Part shown: piece by piece, positions 26,573 through 34,798 of the stretch
Numbering within the stretch: the stretch's first letter is position 1
Layout of the letters: each line of letters starts with the position of its first letter
Assembly: GCF_001905445.1 (NCBI RefSeq)
Contig: NZ_LIVQ01000003.1
Location: forward strand, 434,102 to 498,101
DNA from: Streptomyces sp. CB00455
GTDB lineage: Bacteria; Actinomycetota; Actinomycetes; Streptomycetales; Streptomycetaceae
Reading direction: 5' to 3'
DNA: 64,000 nt
Position numbers and translations under genes: made by a program
Notes under the pieces: generated by a model
Told to the model about the DNA's origin: nothing
The model's database searches: none
The model's input: the letters and a program-made list of their open reading frames with translations, nothing else

Positions 26573-29500
26573 ATGTCCGACGGACGTCCGCGCGGCGGCC
26601 CCGCCAGGCACACCCCCGCCCCGACCGCTCCGCGCCCGGAAGCGGACCGGCCCGGCTCCTCGGCCCACGGCCCGCACCCGGAAACGGACCGGCCCGACTC
26701 CTCGGCCCACGGCCCGGAAGCGGACCGGCCCGGTTCCGGAGTCCGGAGCCCGCAGCCCGGGCCCCCGGCACCGCGGACCGGCCGGCGGGACCCCGGGGCC
26801 GGCGGACAGGACTCCGCGGACCGGCATGCCCCGCTGCCGACGCAGACCCCGCGGGCCGGCGCCGTCGGAGCCCCCACGGGGCACGCGCACGCCCGGGACC
26901 CGAAGCTCCCTGCGGCCGACGGAGCCTACCCCCACCCGGAAGCGCCGGGGCACCCGGGCGGCCCCCGCCCGGTCGGCCCGTACCCGGCTCCGGACGCGCA
27001 CCGGCCCGTCTCCTGGGACTCCGCCCGCCACACCGGCGCCGCCGGGCACCCGGAGCCGCCGCCCGCCGGTGGCCGGTACCCGGACACCTCGGGCCCGGCC
27101 GGCCGCGCCCGCCCCGACGCCCGGGACCCGCACGTGCCGGCCCCCCGCGGCGCGTCCCCGGACACCCTCCGGCCGGACTCCGGCAGCGACCCGCACCCGG
27201 CAGCCCGGGACCCGCACATACCGGCCCCCCGCGGCCCCCACCCGGGCGACCGGGCCGACACCGGCACCGGCACCGGCACCGGCACCCGACCCGATGCGCA
27301 GGACGGGGGCCCCGTCGCCCGCGCCCACCCCGAGACCCGGGACCCGCACGTACCGGGCCCCCGCGGCCCCCACCCCGGCGATCCGGCCGACACCGGCACC
27401 GGCACCGGCACCGGCACCGGCACCGAGGGGCACGACGACCCGCATCCCGACGACCACCACCCCCACGGCCAGGACGGCCCCCACGGCCACGACCACGACC
27501 ACCCGCACGGCCGCGCCCGCCGGCCCGGCCACCGGCACCACCGGGCCGGGCTCGTCAAGGTGGTCGCCTTCTGCGCGGCCACCGCCGCCGGCAGCATGCT
27601 CATGCTCCGCGGCAACGAGGCACTCGACCGCCTGGCCGCCCCCGCCGCCCCCGACAGCAGGGCCAGCGCCCCCGCGGCCCCCGCGGACGCCCCGGACCCC
27701 GGCCGGGTGCTGCAGATCGTCGCGCATCCCGACGACGACCTGTACTTCATGAATCCGGACCTGCGGTACTCCATATCCGCCGGTCACCCGGTCACCTCCG
27801 TCTACCTGACCTCCGGCGAGGCCGACGGCATCAACGCCGGGGCCGGCAAGGAGGCCGGCGCCGCGCCCAACAAGCCCGCCTACGCCGAGGCCCGCCAGAA
27901 CGGCATACGCGCGGCCTACGCCAAGATGGCCACCGGCGACCACACCAGCGCCTGGAAGCGCACCGTCGTCCCGACCAGGGGCGGCGGCCACGCCGAGGTC
28001 GACATCCTCGTCGCCGAGCCCCAGGTCAACCTCGTCTGGCTGCAGATGCGCGAGGCCGGCACCGTCTACGCCGACGCCCCGGACAGCCTGCACGGCCTGT
28101 GGGACGGCCGGGTGTCCCACCTGGAGTCGGTGCTCGCCTCCGGCACCCCGGTCAAGCAGCGGTTCACGTACACCAAGGACCAGGTCGTGCAGACCCTGGC
28201 CGGCCTGCTGGAGCGGTACAGACCGACCACGGTCCGCTCCCAGGACCCGACCCCCGGCCGCTTCCCCGACACCAGGCGGTACACCGACCACCAGGACCAC
28301 TTCTACGGCGCCCGCTTCGTGCAGCTGGCGACCGCCGCGTACGCGAAGGACGTCAAGGACCGCCCGCACTTCGCGGTGCAGAACTACCTCGGCTATGTCA
28401 ACGGCTCCCTGCCCAGCTCCCTGGATCCGGGCGAGGCCAAGGAGAAGCTGGACATCCTGGACACCTACGCCGGGCTCGGCCGGCAGGACCACTGCGGCAG
28501 CGAGGCCGGCTGCGGTGACCGCAAGGTGGCCGACCACCCCTCGGGCAACCGCTGGACCGAATCCATCAACTATGCCCGCGGTACCAGCACTTCCTGGCTG
28601 ACCTCCGACAGGGAGCACGGACTGTGGGCCTTCAAGGTGCTCGACGGCCAGGTCGCCGTCTGGCACCGGGCCGGCCCGATCGGCAGCTGGAGCGGCCCGA
28701 AGATGCTGCCCGGCACCGGGATGGACCCGGGCATCGCCACCGTCACCCTGCAGGACGGCCGGATCGCCGCCTTCGGCACCCGCACCACCTTCGGCGCGAA
28801 GCCGGCCGACTACGGGCGCGAGGTCGTCTACGCCGTCCAGCAGCGTCCGGGCGCCGAGGAGTTCGGCGAGTGGCAGTCGCTGGGCACCCCGGAGACCGCG
28901 GACGAGAACTGGACCTCCGACATCAGTGCGCCCGCCGTCTCGGTCGACGGCACGGGGCAGCTGGCGGCGTACGTCCGCGACGGGGCGTACACGCTGCGCG
29001 GCCGGGTGCAGCGGCCCGACGGCAGCTGGGGCCCGTGGGAGAAGTACGGCGGCGCCGCTCTGCACGGCAGCCCGGTCACCGCCGTCGACGCGGCCGGGCG
29101 GCGGATGGTGTTCTCCACGACCGCGAAGACGGTGGTGGGCTGGGTGCAGCCCGGGCCCGGCGCCCCGCTGGGCCCGCCCACCCCCACCGGCCTGCCGGAC
29201 ACCACGCTCCCGCTCACCGCGCAGGGCCGGGAGGGCGGGGTACGGCTGTGGTTCCGCAAGCCGGGCTCCGGCAACGTCCGTACCGCGCTGATCACGGGTG
29301 AGGGCGGACTACTGAAGGTGAACGGCCTCACCGACCTCGGCGGACTCCAGGGCTTCGGCTCGGTGACGGCGAGCGGACACGTGCTCGCGGGCCGCTCGGC
29401 GGGCGGCCAGCTGGGCTCGGACCTCGGGTCGGGCCGGCCGTGGGAGCGCTCGGCGCTGATGTTCGTCGGCGCGCCGTCCTCGACGACGACGGGGAGGGGC

Positions 29501-29620
29501 ATGGTCAGCCTTGCGGTGGTGGGGCTGGACGCGCGGCTGTACGTGACCTCGTCGGCGGACGCCCCGGAGGCGTATCTGGCGCCGTGGCAGCCGGTGGGCC
29601 CGCGCAACGCCACTCCGTAG
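26573..29620 (+). CDS. Membrane-anchored PIG-L deacetylase with disordered N-terminus and propeller-like C-terminus
   Basis: A 1015-residue protein. Residues 1 to about 325 are low-complexity, rich in Pro/His/Asp/Arg/Gly, with repeated RDPHVPAPRG-type units, two Thr-Gly dipeptide runs and a His/Asp-rich tract (GHDHDHPHGRARRPGHRHH). One membrane segment follows at about 328-347 (VKVVAFCAATAAGSMLML). The PIG-L (GlcNAc-PI de-N-acetylase) domain starts with VLQIVAHPDDDLYFMNPDL near 383; AHPDD is the zinc/catalytic motif. Residues from about 670 on form repeated W-containing blades resembling sialidase- or PLL-type propellers, perhaps binding glycans. Ribosome binding site AGGAGGAG precedes the ATG at 26573. 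The substrate is unknown; mycothiol or cell-wall GlcNAc are only candidates. Confidence 0.85.
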   Translation: MSDGRPRGGPARHTPAPTAPRPEADRPGSSAHGPHPETDRPDSSAHGPEADRPGSGVRSPQPGPPAPRTGRRDPGAGGQDSADRHAPLPTQTPRAGAVGAPTGHAHARDPKLPAADGAYPHPEAPGHPGGPRPVGPYPAPDAHRPVSWDSARHTGAAGHPEPPPAGGRYPDTSGPAGRARPDARDPHVPAPRGASPDTLRPDSGSDPHPAARDPHIPAPRGPHPGDRADTGTGTGTGTRPDAQDGGPVARAHPETRDPHVPGPRGPHPGDPADTGTGTGTGTGTEGHDDPHPDDHHPHGQDGPHGHDHDHPHGRARRPGHRHHRAGLVKVVAFCAATAAGSMLMLRGNEALDRLAAPAAPDSRASAPAAPADAPDPGRVLQIVAHPDDDLYFMNPDLRYSISAGHPVTSVYLTSGEADGINAGAGKEAGAAPNKPAYAEARQNGIRAAYAKMATGDHTSAWKRTVVPTRGGGHAEVDILVAEPQVNLVWLQMREAGTVYADAPDSLHGLWDGRVSHLESVLASGTPVKQRFTYTKDQVVQTLAGLLERYRPTTVRSQDPTPGRFPDTRRYTDHQDHFYGARFVQLATAAYAKDVKDRPHFAVQNYLGYVNGSLPSSLDPGEAKEKLDILDTYAGLGRQDHCGSEAGCGDRKVADHPSGNRWTESINYARGTSTSWLTSDREHGLWAFKVLDGQVAVWHRAGPIGSWSGPKMLPGTGMDPGIATVTLQDGRIAAFGTRTTFGAKPADYGREVVYAVQQRPGAEEFGEWQSLGTPETADENWTSDISAPAVSVDGTGQLAAYVRDGAYTLRGRVQRPDGSWGPWEKYGGAALHGSPVTAVDAAGRRMVFSTTAKTVVGWVQPGPGAPLGPPTPTGLPDTTLPLTAQGREGGVRLWFRKPGSGNVRTALITGEGGLLKVNGLTDLGGLQGFGSVTASGHVLAGRSAGGQLGSDLGSGRPWERSALMFVGAPSSTTTGRGMVSLAVVGLDARLYVTSSADAPEAYLAPWQPVGPRNATP
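27260..27421 (+). repeat. In-frame ACCGGC hexamer tracts within a duplicated segment
   Basis: Four ACCGGC units (27260-27283) and five (27392-27421) code for Thr-Gly runs. Each follows a copy of a longer repeat coding for RDPH[IV]P[AG]PRGPHPGD; a third, partial copy lies near 27121. The arrangement points to expansion of a linker by unequal recombination or slippage. Confidence 0.8.
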
Positions 29621-29825
29621 TGCGCCGGTTGCCCCGCCGGGCGGAATAACAGCGTCCGCTTTGCGGTCATATATCGGGATCAAAGCATCCACAGGGTACA
29701 AGCAGATCCGGTCTTTCCCGGAAAGCGGCAGTCATCGGCGAAATCGGTGAACCAAGTTCCCCGTATCCGCCTCTTTCTGACTGCTCAGCGGCTCCCGCCG
29801 CCCGGAACGAACCAAGGCGTACCCG

Positions 29826-31880
29826 ATGCCCTTGACCCGCCGCCGCTTCGCGGCCCTGCTCACCGTGCTGACCGCCGGCACCACCGGTGTGCTCGCCGTC
29901 GCCGCCGGACAGCAGACGTCGGCCGAGGCCACCCAGGACAAGGACCGCGTCGCCGCGCTGCCCGCGAGCGTCACCGCGGGATCGGTACTCCAGGTCGTCG
30001 CCCACCCCGACGACGACCTGTTCTTCATGAACCCCGACCTCAGCCGGTCGCTGCTGTCCGGCATCCCGGTCACCACCGCCTACCTCACCTCCGGCGAGGC
30101 CGACGGCCGCAACGAGGCGCACGGCGCCGAAGCCAGCGACCCGGAACAGCCCGCCGACCGCACCCACTACGCGGAGGCCCGGCAGAACGGCATACGCTCC
30201 GCCTACGCCCAGATGGCCACCGGCGACCGCACCAGCGCGTGGAAGCGCACGGTCATACCCACCGCCGGGGGCGGTCAGGCCGAGCTGGACGTGCTCATGG
30301 CGAAGCCTCAGGTCAACCTGGTGTGGCTCCAGCTGCGCGAGGCACGCAGCACCGGCGGCGACGCCCCCGACAGCCTGCGCGGCCTGTGGAACGGCCGCAT
30401 ACCGGCGCTGGGCGCCCAGCTGACCTCCGGCACTCCCGTCAAGCAGCAGTTCACGTACACGAAAGACCAGTTGACCCAGGCCATAGCCGGGATCCTGGCC
30501 CGCTACAAGCCGACGACGATACGCATGCAGGACCCGACGCCGGGCCGCTACCCGGAGTCCGGCAAGTACACCGACCACCAGGACCACATGTACGGCGCCC
30601 GGTTCGTGCAGGCCGCCACCGCCGCGTACGCCGCCCAGGTCACGGACCGCCCTCGCTTCTCGGTCCAGAACTACCTCGGCTACCACAACAGCACCCTCCC
30701 GCACGCGCTGGACCCGCAGACGGCCGAGACGAAGACCGGCTACCTGAAGACCTATGCCTGGCACGACCACCAGGACTACTGCGGCTCCCCCTCCGGCTGC
30801 GGCGACCGCAAGGTCGCGGGCAACCCCACCGGCCACAACTGGGCGCAGTCGCTGCGCTACAGCCGCGCCGACACCACCTCCTGGCTGACCGCGGGCACGC
30901 CGGGCCGCCTGTGGGCGTTCGCCACGCTGGACGGGCAGACCGCGTACTGGACGCGGGCCCCCGGCGGCGAGTGGGCGGGCCCCGCCCTCCTGCCGGGCGC
31001 GGGCATCGACCCGGGCGCGACCACCGCGCGCTACCCGGACGGGCGGATCGCGGTCCTGGCCACCCGTACGGCCTTCGGCCCCGCGCCCGCGGCCTACCGG
31101 CGCGAGGTCGTGTACGCCGTCCAGTCCGCGCCGGACGGCCCGTTCGGCCCATGGCAGTCGCTCGGCACCCCCGACCCGGCCGACGAGGACGACATTTCGG
31201 CGATCAGCTCGCCCGCGGCCGGTGTGGACGCGGAGGGCCGCCTCACCGTCTACCTGCGCGACGCGCGCCGCACGCTGCGCGCCACCGTCCAGCAGCCGGA
31301 CGGCAGCTTCTCCGCCTGGAAGCGCCTGGGCGGCGAGGACCTGCAGAGCGATCCGGTGACGGCGCTCGACTCCGCCGGGCGCCGCCACGTGTACGCCACC
31401 ACCACGAAGTCCGTCCTGGCCTGGACGCAAGCCGACCCCGGCGCCGCCCTGTCGGGCCCTTCGGAGACGGGCCTGCCCGCCACGACGGTCCCCCTGTCGG
31501 CGGTCCCCGACGGAGCGGGCGTCCGGCTGTACTTCCGCCGGCCGGACTCGGGGGTCGTGCGCACCGCCCTGGTCACGGCGGGCCCCGGACGGCCCCAGGT
31601 CTCCAGCGTCGCCGAGGCGGGCGGCCGGGCCGGATACGGCGCGGTGGGCGCGGCGGGCCGCCTGCTGTCGGGCCGCGCGGACAGCGGCACGGTCGGCACG
31701 ACGGGCCTCGGCGGCCCCCCGGCCTGGTCGGAGTCCGGGATGCTCTACGCGGGCGCCCCGGCGGCCGTCCTCGAACCCTCGGGCGCGACCACGGCGGTCC
31801 TGGGCCTGGACGCCGCGCTCCACACGACGACGACCCCGCCGACCCCGGTCCGCCCCACCTGGCACCGCGCGGTCCGCTGA
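29826..31880 (+). CDS. Secreted PIG-L deacetylase with propeller-like C-terminus
   Basis: A 684-residue paralogue of the preceding PIG-L protein that lacks its long N-terminal extension. It begins MPLTRRRFAALLTVL, a twin-arginine-like or Sec signal, with cleavage around residue 35. The deacetylase motif VLQVVAHPDDDLFFMNPDL lies near 54-72, followed by YLTSGEADGRN and YAEARQNGIRSAYAQMATGD. The Cys-containing link CGSPSGCGDRKV is shared with the first copy. The C-terminal 330 residues carry repeated blades (FGPWQSLGTP and similar). The two genes are 205 bp apart in tandem and arose by duplication. Both should act outside the membrane on an N-acetylated sugar. Confidence 0.87.
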   Translation: MPLTRRRFAALLTVLTAGTTGVLAVAAGQQTSAEATQDKDRVAALPASVTAGSVLQVVAHPDDDLFFMNPDLSRSLLSGIPVTTAYLTSGEADGRNEAHGAEASDPEQPADRTHYAEARQNGIRSAYAQMATGDRTSAWKRTVIPTAGGGQAELDVLMAKPQVNLVWLQLREARSTGGDAPDSLRGLWNGRIPALGAQLTSGTPVKQQFTYTKDQLTQAIAGILARYKPTTIRMQDPTPGRYPESGKYTDHQDHMYGARFVQAATAAYAAQVTDRPRFSVQNYLGYHNSTLPHALDPQTAETKTGYLKTYAWHDHQDYCGSPSGCGDRKVAGNPTGHNWAQSLRYSRADTTSWLTAGTPGRLWAFATLDGQTAYWTRAPGGEWAGPALLPGAGIDPGATTARYPDGRIAVLATRTAFGPAPAAYRREVVYAVQSAPDGPFGPWQSLGTPDPADEDDISAISSPAAGVDAEGRLTVYLRDARRTLRATVQQPDGSFSAWKRLGGEDLQSDPVTALDSAGRRHVYATTTKSVLAWTQADPGAALSGPSETGLPATTVPLSAVPDGAGVRLYFRRPDSGVVRTALVTAGPGRPQVSSVAEAGGRAGYGAVGAAGRLLSGRADSGTVGTTGLGGPPAWSESGMLYAGAPAAVLEPSGATTAVLGLDAALHTTTTPPTPVRPTWHRAVR

Positions 31881-31896
31881 CGCCCGTCCTCGCGGG

Positions 31897-31965
31897 CGGC
31901 CAGGGGCCGGTCAGGGAACGGGACCGGCGCCGGTCCCGGCGCCGACGGCCAGGGGCCGGTCAGGG
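31897..31965. repeat. 20-bp direct repeat around a perfect 20-bp palindrome, probable bidirectional terminator
   Basis: CGGCCAGGGGCCGGTCAGGG occurs at 31897-31916 and 31946-31965. Between them, CGGGACCGGCGCCGGTCCCG (31919-31938) is a perfect palindrome. The second repeat copy contains the stop of the minus-strand gene. It separates two convergent genes. Confidence 0.7.
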
Positions 31966-32640
31966 GCCGACGGCGGCCGTGAGCAGTTCCCGTACCTGTC
32001 GCGGGGTCCAGTGACCGGCCGCGCCGGGGCAGGCCGACAGGTAGTCGGCGATGTCCTGTTCCTCCCAGGGGCCCGACTCCAGCAGTCCGCCGGCCAGGTA
32101 CCGCAAGTAGGCGGCCGACGGCGCCAGCGGTTCGACGTCCCGGACGGTCCAGGGGGCGGTGAAGGTCAGCACGGGGATGCCCTCGATCGTCCCCGGGCAG
32201 ACGAGCGTCTCGTACCGTCCGGGGCCCAGTTCGTCGCGCCCCTCGCACAGCACCCGGCTGAGGTCGAGGTCCGCCCCCGGCTCCCCGTACATCTCCTGCG
32301 CGGCGATGTCGGACAGCTGGCCCGCGGTCACGAGGTGGGCGCGCGCCCTCATGCGGCCGGGCGCCGTCGGGTCGTACAGGCCCCGGCCTCCCGTCCACAC
32401 CCGGGACTCGGTGGCGAAGTACAGGCATCCGTCGAGCTCGATCGCGACGGACCGCTCCGGCGCCCGGTGGTCCCGGCACCCCGGGTAGGTCCGGGTCGCG
32501 CCGGCGGGCGTCCCGCCGGCGAGGTAGGCGCTCAGCCGGTCCATGTGCATGTTCGACCCGTACGACGCGTACCAGACCCGCTCCGGCACGGGAAGCCCGC
32601 CCTCCAGGGGCTCCAGGGGCTCCAGGGCATGGACGGTCAT
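31960..32640 (-). CDS. Gamma-glutamylcyclotransferase-fold protein
   Basis: A 226-residue protein. The diagnostic N-terminal segment is VWYASYGSNMHMDRLSAYL near residues 19-37, the substrate-loop motif of the GGCT/AIG2/BtrG fold (YGSN). The family cleaves gamma-glutamyl amides to 5-oxoproline plus amine; this subgroup is sometimes labelled histone deacetylase without good evidence. The start is the ATG at 32640. The repetitive LEPLEPLEG follows it. The gene lies 97 bp downstream of glnA2 on the same strand, a suggestive link with gamma-glutamyl chemistry. Which glutamate is catalytic cannot be fixed by eye. Confidence 0.78.
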   Translation of the reverse strand: MTVHALEPLEPLEGGLPVPERVWYASYGSNMHMDRLSAYLAGGTPAGATRTYPGCRDHRAPERSVAIELDGCLYFATESRVWTGGRGLYDPTAPGRMRARAHLVTAGQLSDIAAQEMYGEPGADLDLSRVLCEGRDELGPGRYETLVCPGTIEGIPVLTFTAPWTVRDVEPLAPSAAYLRYLAGGLLESGPWEEQDIADYLSACPGAAGHWTPRQVRELLTAAVGP

Positions 32641-32737
32641 GCTCTTCCTCACGTGTGGGGGCGAAAACGACTCCGGGCCGGAGGTCACCGACCGCCGGCC
32701 CGGGATCCACGAGCGCCCCGACGGGCCCCGCCCGCGG

Positions 32738-34099
32738 CTACAGCACCGGCATCATCTTGCGGAGTTCGAAGGCCGTGACCTCGCTGCGGTACTCCTCCCA
32801 CTCCTGCTTCTTGTTGCGCAGGAAGAAGTCGAAGACGTGCTCGCCGAGGGTTTCGGCCACCAGTTCGCTGCGTTCCATCAGGGAGATGGCCTCGCCCAGG
32901 TTCTGCGGGAGGGGTTCGATGCCCATCGCGCGGCGTTCGGCGTCGGAGAGGGCCCAGACGTCGTCGTCGGCGCCCGCGGGGAGTTCGTAGCCCTCCTCGA
33001 TGCCCTTGAGGCCCGCCGCGAGGAGGACCGCGTAGGTCAGGTAGGGGTTCGCGCCCGAGTCGATCGAGCGGACCTCGACGCGGGAGGAGCCCGTCTTGCC
33101 CGGCTTGTACATCGGGACGCGGATCAGGGCCGAGCGGTTGTTGTGGCCCCAGCAGATGTACGAGGGGGCCTCGCCGCCCGAGCCGGCGGTGCGCGAGGAG
33201 CCGCCCCAGATGCGCTTGTAGGAGTTGACCCACTGGTTGGTGACCGCTGCGGTCTCCGCCGCGTGCCTGAGCAGGCCCGCGATGAAGGAGCGGCCGACCT
33301 TGGAGAGCTGGTACTCGGCGCCCGACTCGTAGAAGGCGTTGCGGTCGCCCTCGAAGAGGGAGAGGTGGGTGTGCATGCCCGAGCCCGGGTACTCCGAGAA
33401 GGGCTTCGGCATGAAGGTGGCCTGCACGCCCTGTTCCAGGGCGACCTGCTTCATCACGAGGCGGAAGGTCATGATGTTGTCGGCCGTGGAGAGAGCGTCG
33501 GCATAGCGCAGGTCGATCTCCTGCTGGCCCGGGGCGCCCTCGTGGTGGCTGAATTCGACCGAGATGCCCATGGATTCCAGCATGGTGATCGCCTGGCGGC
33601 GGAAGTCCATGCCGACGTTCTGCGGGGTGTGGTCGAAGTAGCCGGAGTTGTCCGCCGGGACGGGACGGCTGCCGTCCAGCGGCTTGTCCTTCAGCAGGAA
33701 GAACTCGATCTCCGGGTGGGTGTAGAAGGTGAAGCCCAGGTCGGAGGTCTTGGCCAGGATGCGCTTGAGGACGTAGCGCGGGTCCGCGAAGGACGGCGAG
33801 CCGTCCGGCATCAGGATGTCGCAGAACATCCGGGCGGTCCCGGGAGCCTCGGCGCGCCACGGCAGTATCTGGAAGGTGCTCGGGTCCGGCTTGGCGATCA
33901 TGTCGGACTCGTAGACCCGCGCGAAGCCCTCGATGGCGGAGCCGTCGAAGCCGATGCCCTCGTCGAAGGCCTGCTCCAGCTCCGCCGGAGCGACCGCTAC
34001 GGACTTGAGGAAGCCCAGTACATCGGTGAACCACAGGCGCACGAACCGGATGTCGCGCTCCTCAAGCGTCCGGAGGACGAATTCCTGCTGCTTGTCCAT
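32738..34099 (-). CDS. glnA2: GlnA2-type glutamine synthetase-like enzyme (gamma-glutamylpolyamine synthetase candidate)
   Basis: A 453-residue protein with the glutamine-synthetase fold. Visible motifs are FTDVLGFLKSVAV near 23, HPEIEFFLL (metal Glu), FSHHEGAPGQQEIDLRYADA, GSGMHTHLSLFEGDRNAFYE, NNRSALIRVPMY and SSRVEVRSIDSGANPY. It closely matches GlnA2 of Streptomyces, reported to glutamylate polyamines instead of ammonia. The adenylylation segment NLYDLPxEE of GSI enzymes is replaced by DDVWALSDAE, so the target Tyr is absent. The start is the ATG at 34099. A GGCT-fold gene follows. A GlnR-like half-box lies upstream. Confidence 0.92.
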   Translation of the reverse strand: MDKQQEFVLRTLEERDIRFVRLWFTDVLGFLKSVAVAPAELEQAFDEGIGFDGSAIEGFARVYESDMIAKPDPSTFQILPWRAEAPGTARMFCDILMPDGSPSFADPRYVLKRILAKTSDLGFTFYTHPEIEFFLLKDKPLDGSRPVPADNSGYFDHTPQNVGMDFRRQAITMLESMGISVEFSHHEGAPGQQEIDLRYADALSTADNIMTFRLVMKQVALEQGVQATFMPKPFSEYPGSGMHTHLSLFEGDRNAFYESGAEYQLSKVGRSFIAGLLRHAAETAAVTNQWVNSYKRIWGGSSRTAGSGGEAPSYICWGHNNRSALIRVPMYKPGKTGSSRVEVRSIDSGANPYLTYAVLLAAGLKGIEEGYELPAGADDDVWALSDAERRAMGIEPLPQNLGEAISLMERSELVAETLGEHVFDFFLRNKKQEWEEYRSEVTAFELRKMMPVL

Positions 34100-34186
34100 G
34101 CTTTCATCCTCGCAGTTCAGGTGGCCTGTGCACCACCGCCGCGAGGGCTTGGGCACAGTCGGGCCGGCCCAGTATCGCCAGCGGTG

Positions 34187-34202
34187 GTTTCCGCCACATT
34201 AC
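34187..34202 (-). promoter_or_regulatory. GlnR-like a/b half-box before glnA2
   Basis: On the minus strand the bases read GTAAT-GTGGCG-GAAAC, matching 9 of 10 fixed positions of the GlnR half-box gTnAC-n6-GaAAC. It lies 88-103 bp before glnA2. The second half-box expected after 6 nt is not evident. Confidence 0.35.
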
Positions 34203-34271
34203 GCACCCGGCAAAGCTCGCGGCACCCCCGCACTGACCGCGGACCCGTCATGAGCATTACCATCGGCGCCC

Positions 34272-34745
34272 ATGGGGGGCCGGAAGGACACGCGGCGGGG
34301 GCGTCAGGCACGTCCCGGACTCCTGCGCGCCGTCCTGCTGACGGCCCTCGCGGTGGCGGCGGGGGTGCTCCTGCTGTGTGCGCGGCCCGGTGAACCGCAC
34401 GCGCCGAGCGGTTTCCCCGCGTACGGTGCGGCCACGGCGGTCGCCGCGCACGGCACGGCGCCCGGCCGGTCACCCGGCCAGGCACCCGGCCCGGCCCGCG
34501 GACGGACACCGGGGCAAGCACCCGGCCCGGCCCACGCCGTCTGCGTGTCCCCGTACGACCTGCCCGGCTGCTCGCCCCTCGCGCACGTGATCCCGGGCGT
34601 GCTGCCGGCGCCGCCGCCCGCCGCGACCACCGCGGGCGGCAGTGCGCCGCCCGCCGCCGCGTCCGGCGCGGCGGGCGGGACCGGGCCTCCCGGGCCGCTC
34701 GCGCGCGCCCCCGACCTGCACGTCCTCCAGGTGCTGCGGACCTGA
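34272..34745 (+). CDS. Small membrane-anchored Pro/Ala/Gly-rich protein, unknown
   Basis: A 157-residue protein with a basic N-terminus (GGRKDTRRGRQARPGLLR), a hydrophobic segment at about 19-37 and a low-complexity exported tail with AxGxxPGQAPGPA repeats and two cysteines in VCVSPYDLPGCSP. It may be an exported or tail-anchored protein. It precedes the DUF3105 gene by 53 bp on the same strand, so it may be in that operon. No family is recognised. The composition bias makes the call moderate. Confidence 0.55.
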   Translation: MGGRKDTRRGRQARPGLLRAVLLTALAVAAGVLLLCARPGEPHAPSGFPAYGAATAVAAHGTAPGRSPGQAPGPARGRTPGQAPGPAHAVCVSPYDLPGCSPLAHVIPGVLPAPPPAATTAGGSAPPAAASGAAGGTGPPGPLARAPDLHVLQVLRT

Positions 34746-34798
34746 CGGGTCCGGTTTCGCGTCCACCCACCCCCCTCAGCAGAAGGAACCAGGGCACC

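Noticed and set aside
31960..32640. Label of histone deacetylase for the YGSN protein
   Set aside because: The YASYGSNM motif belongs to the gamma-glutamylcyclotransferase fold; no zinc-deacetylase motifs are present.
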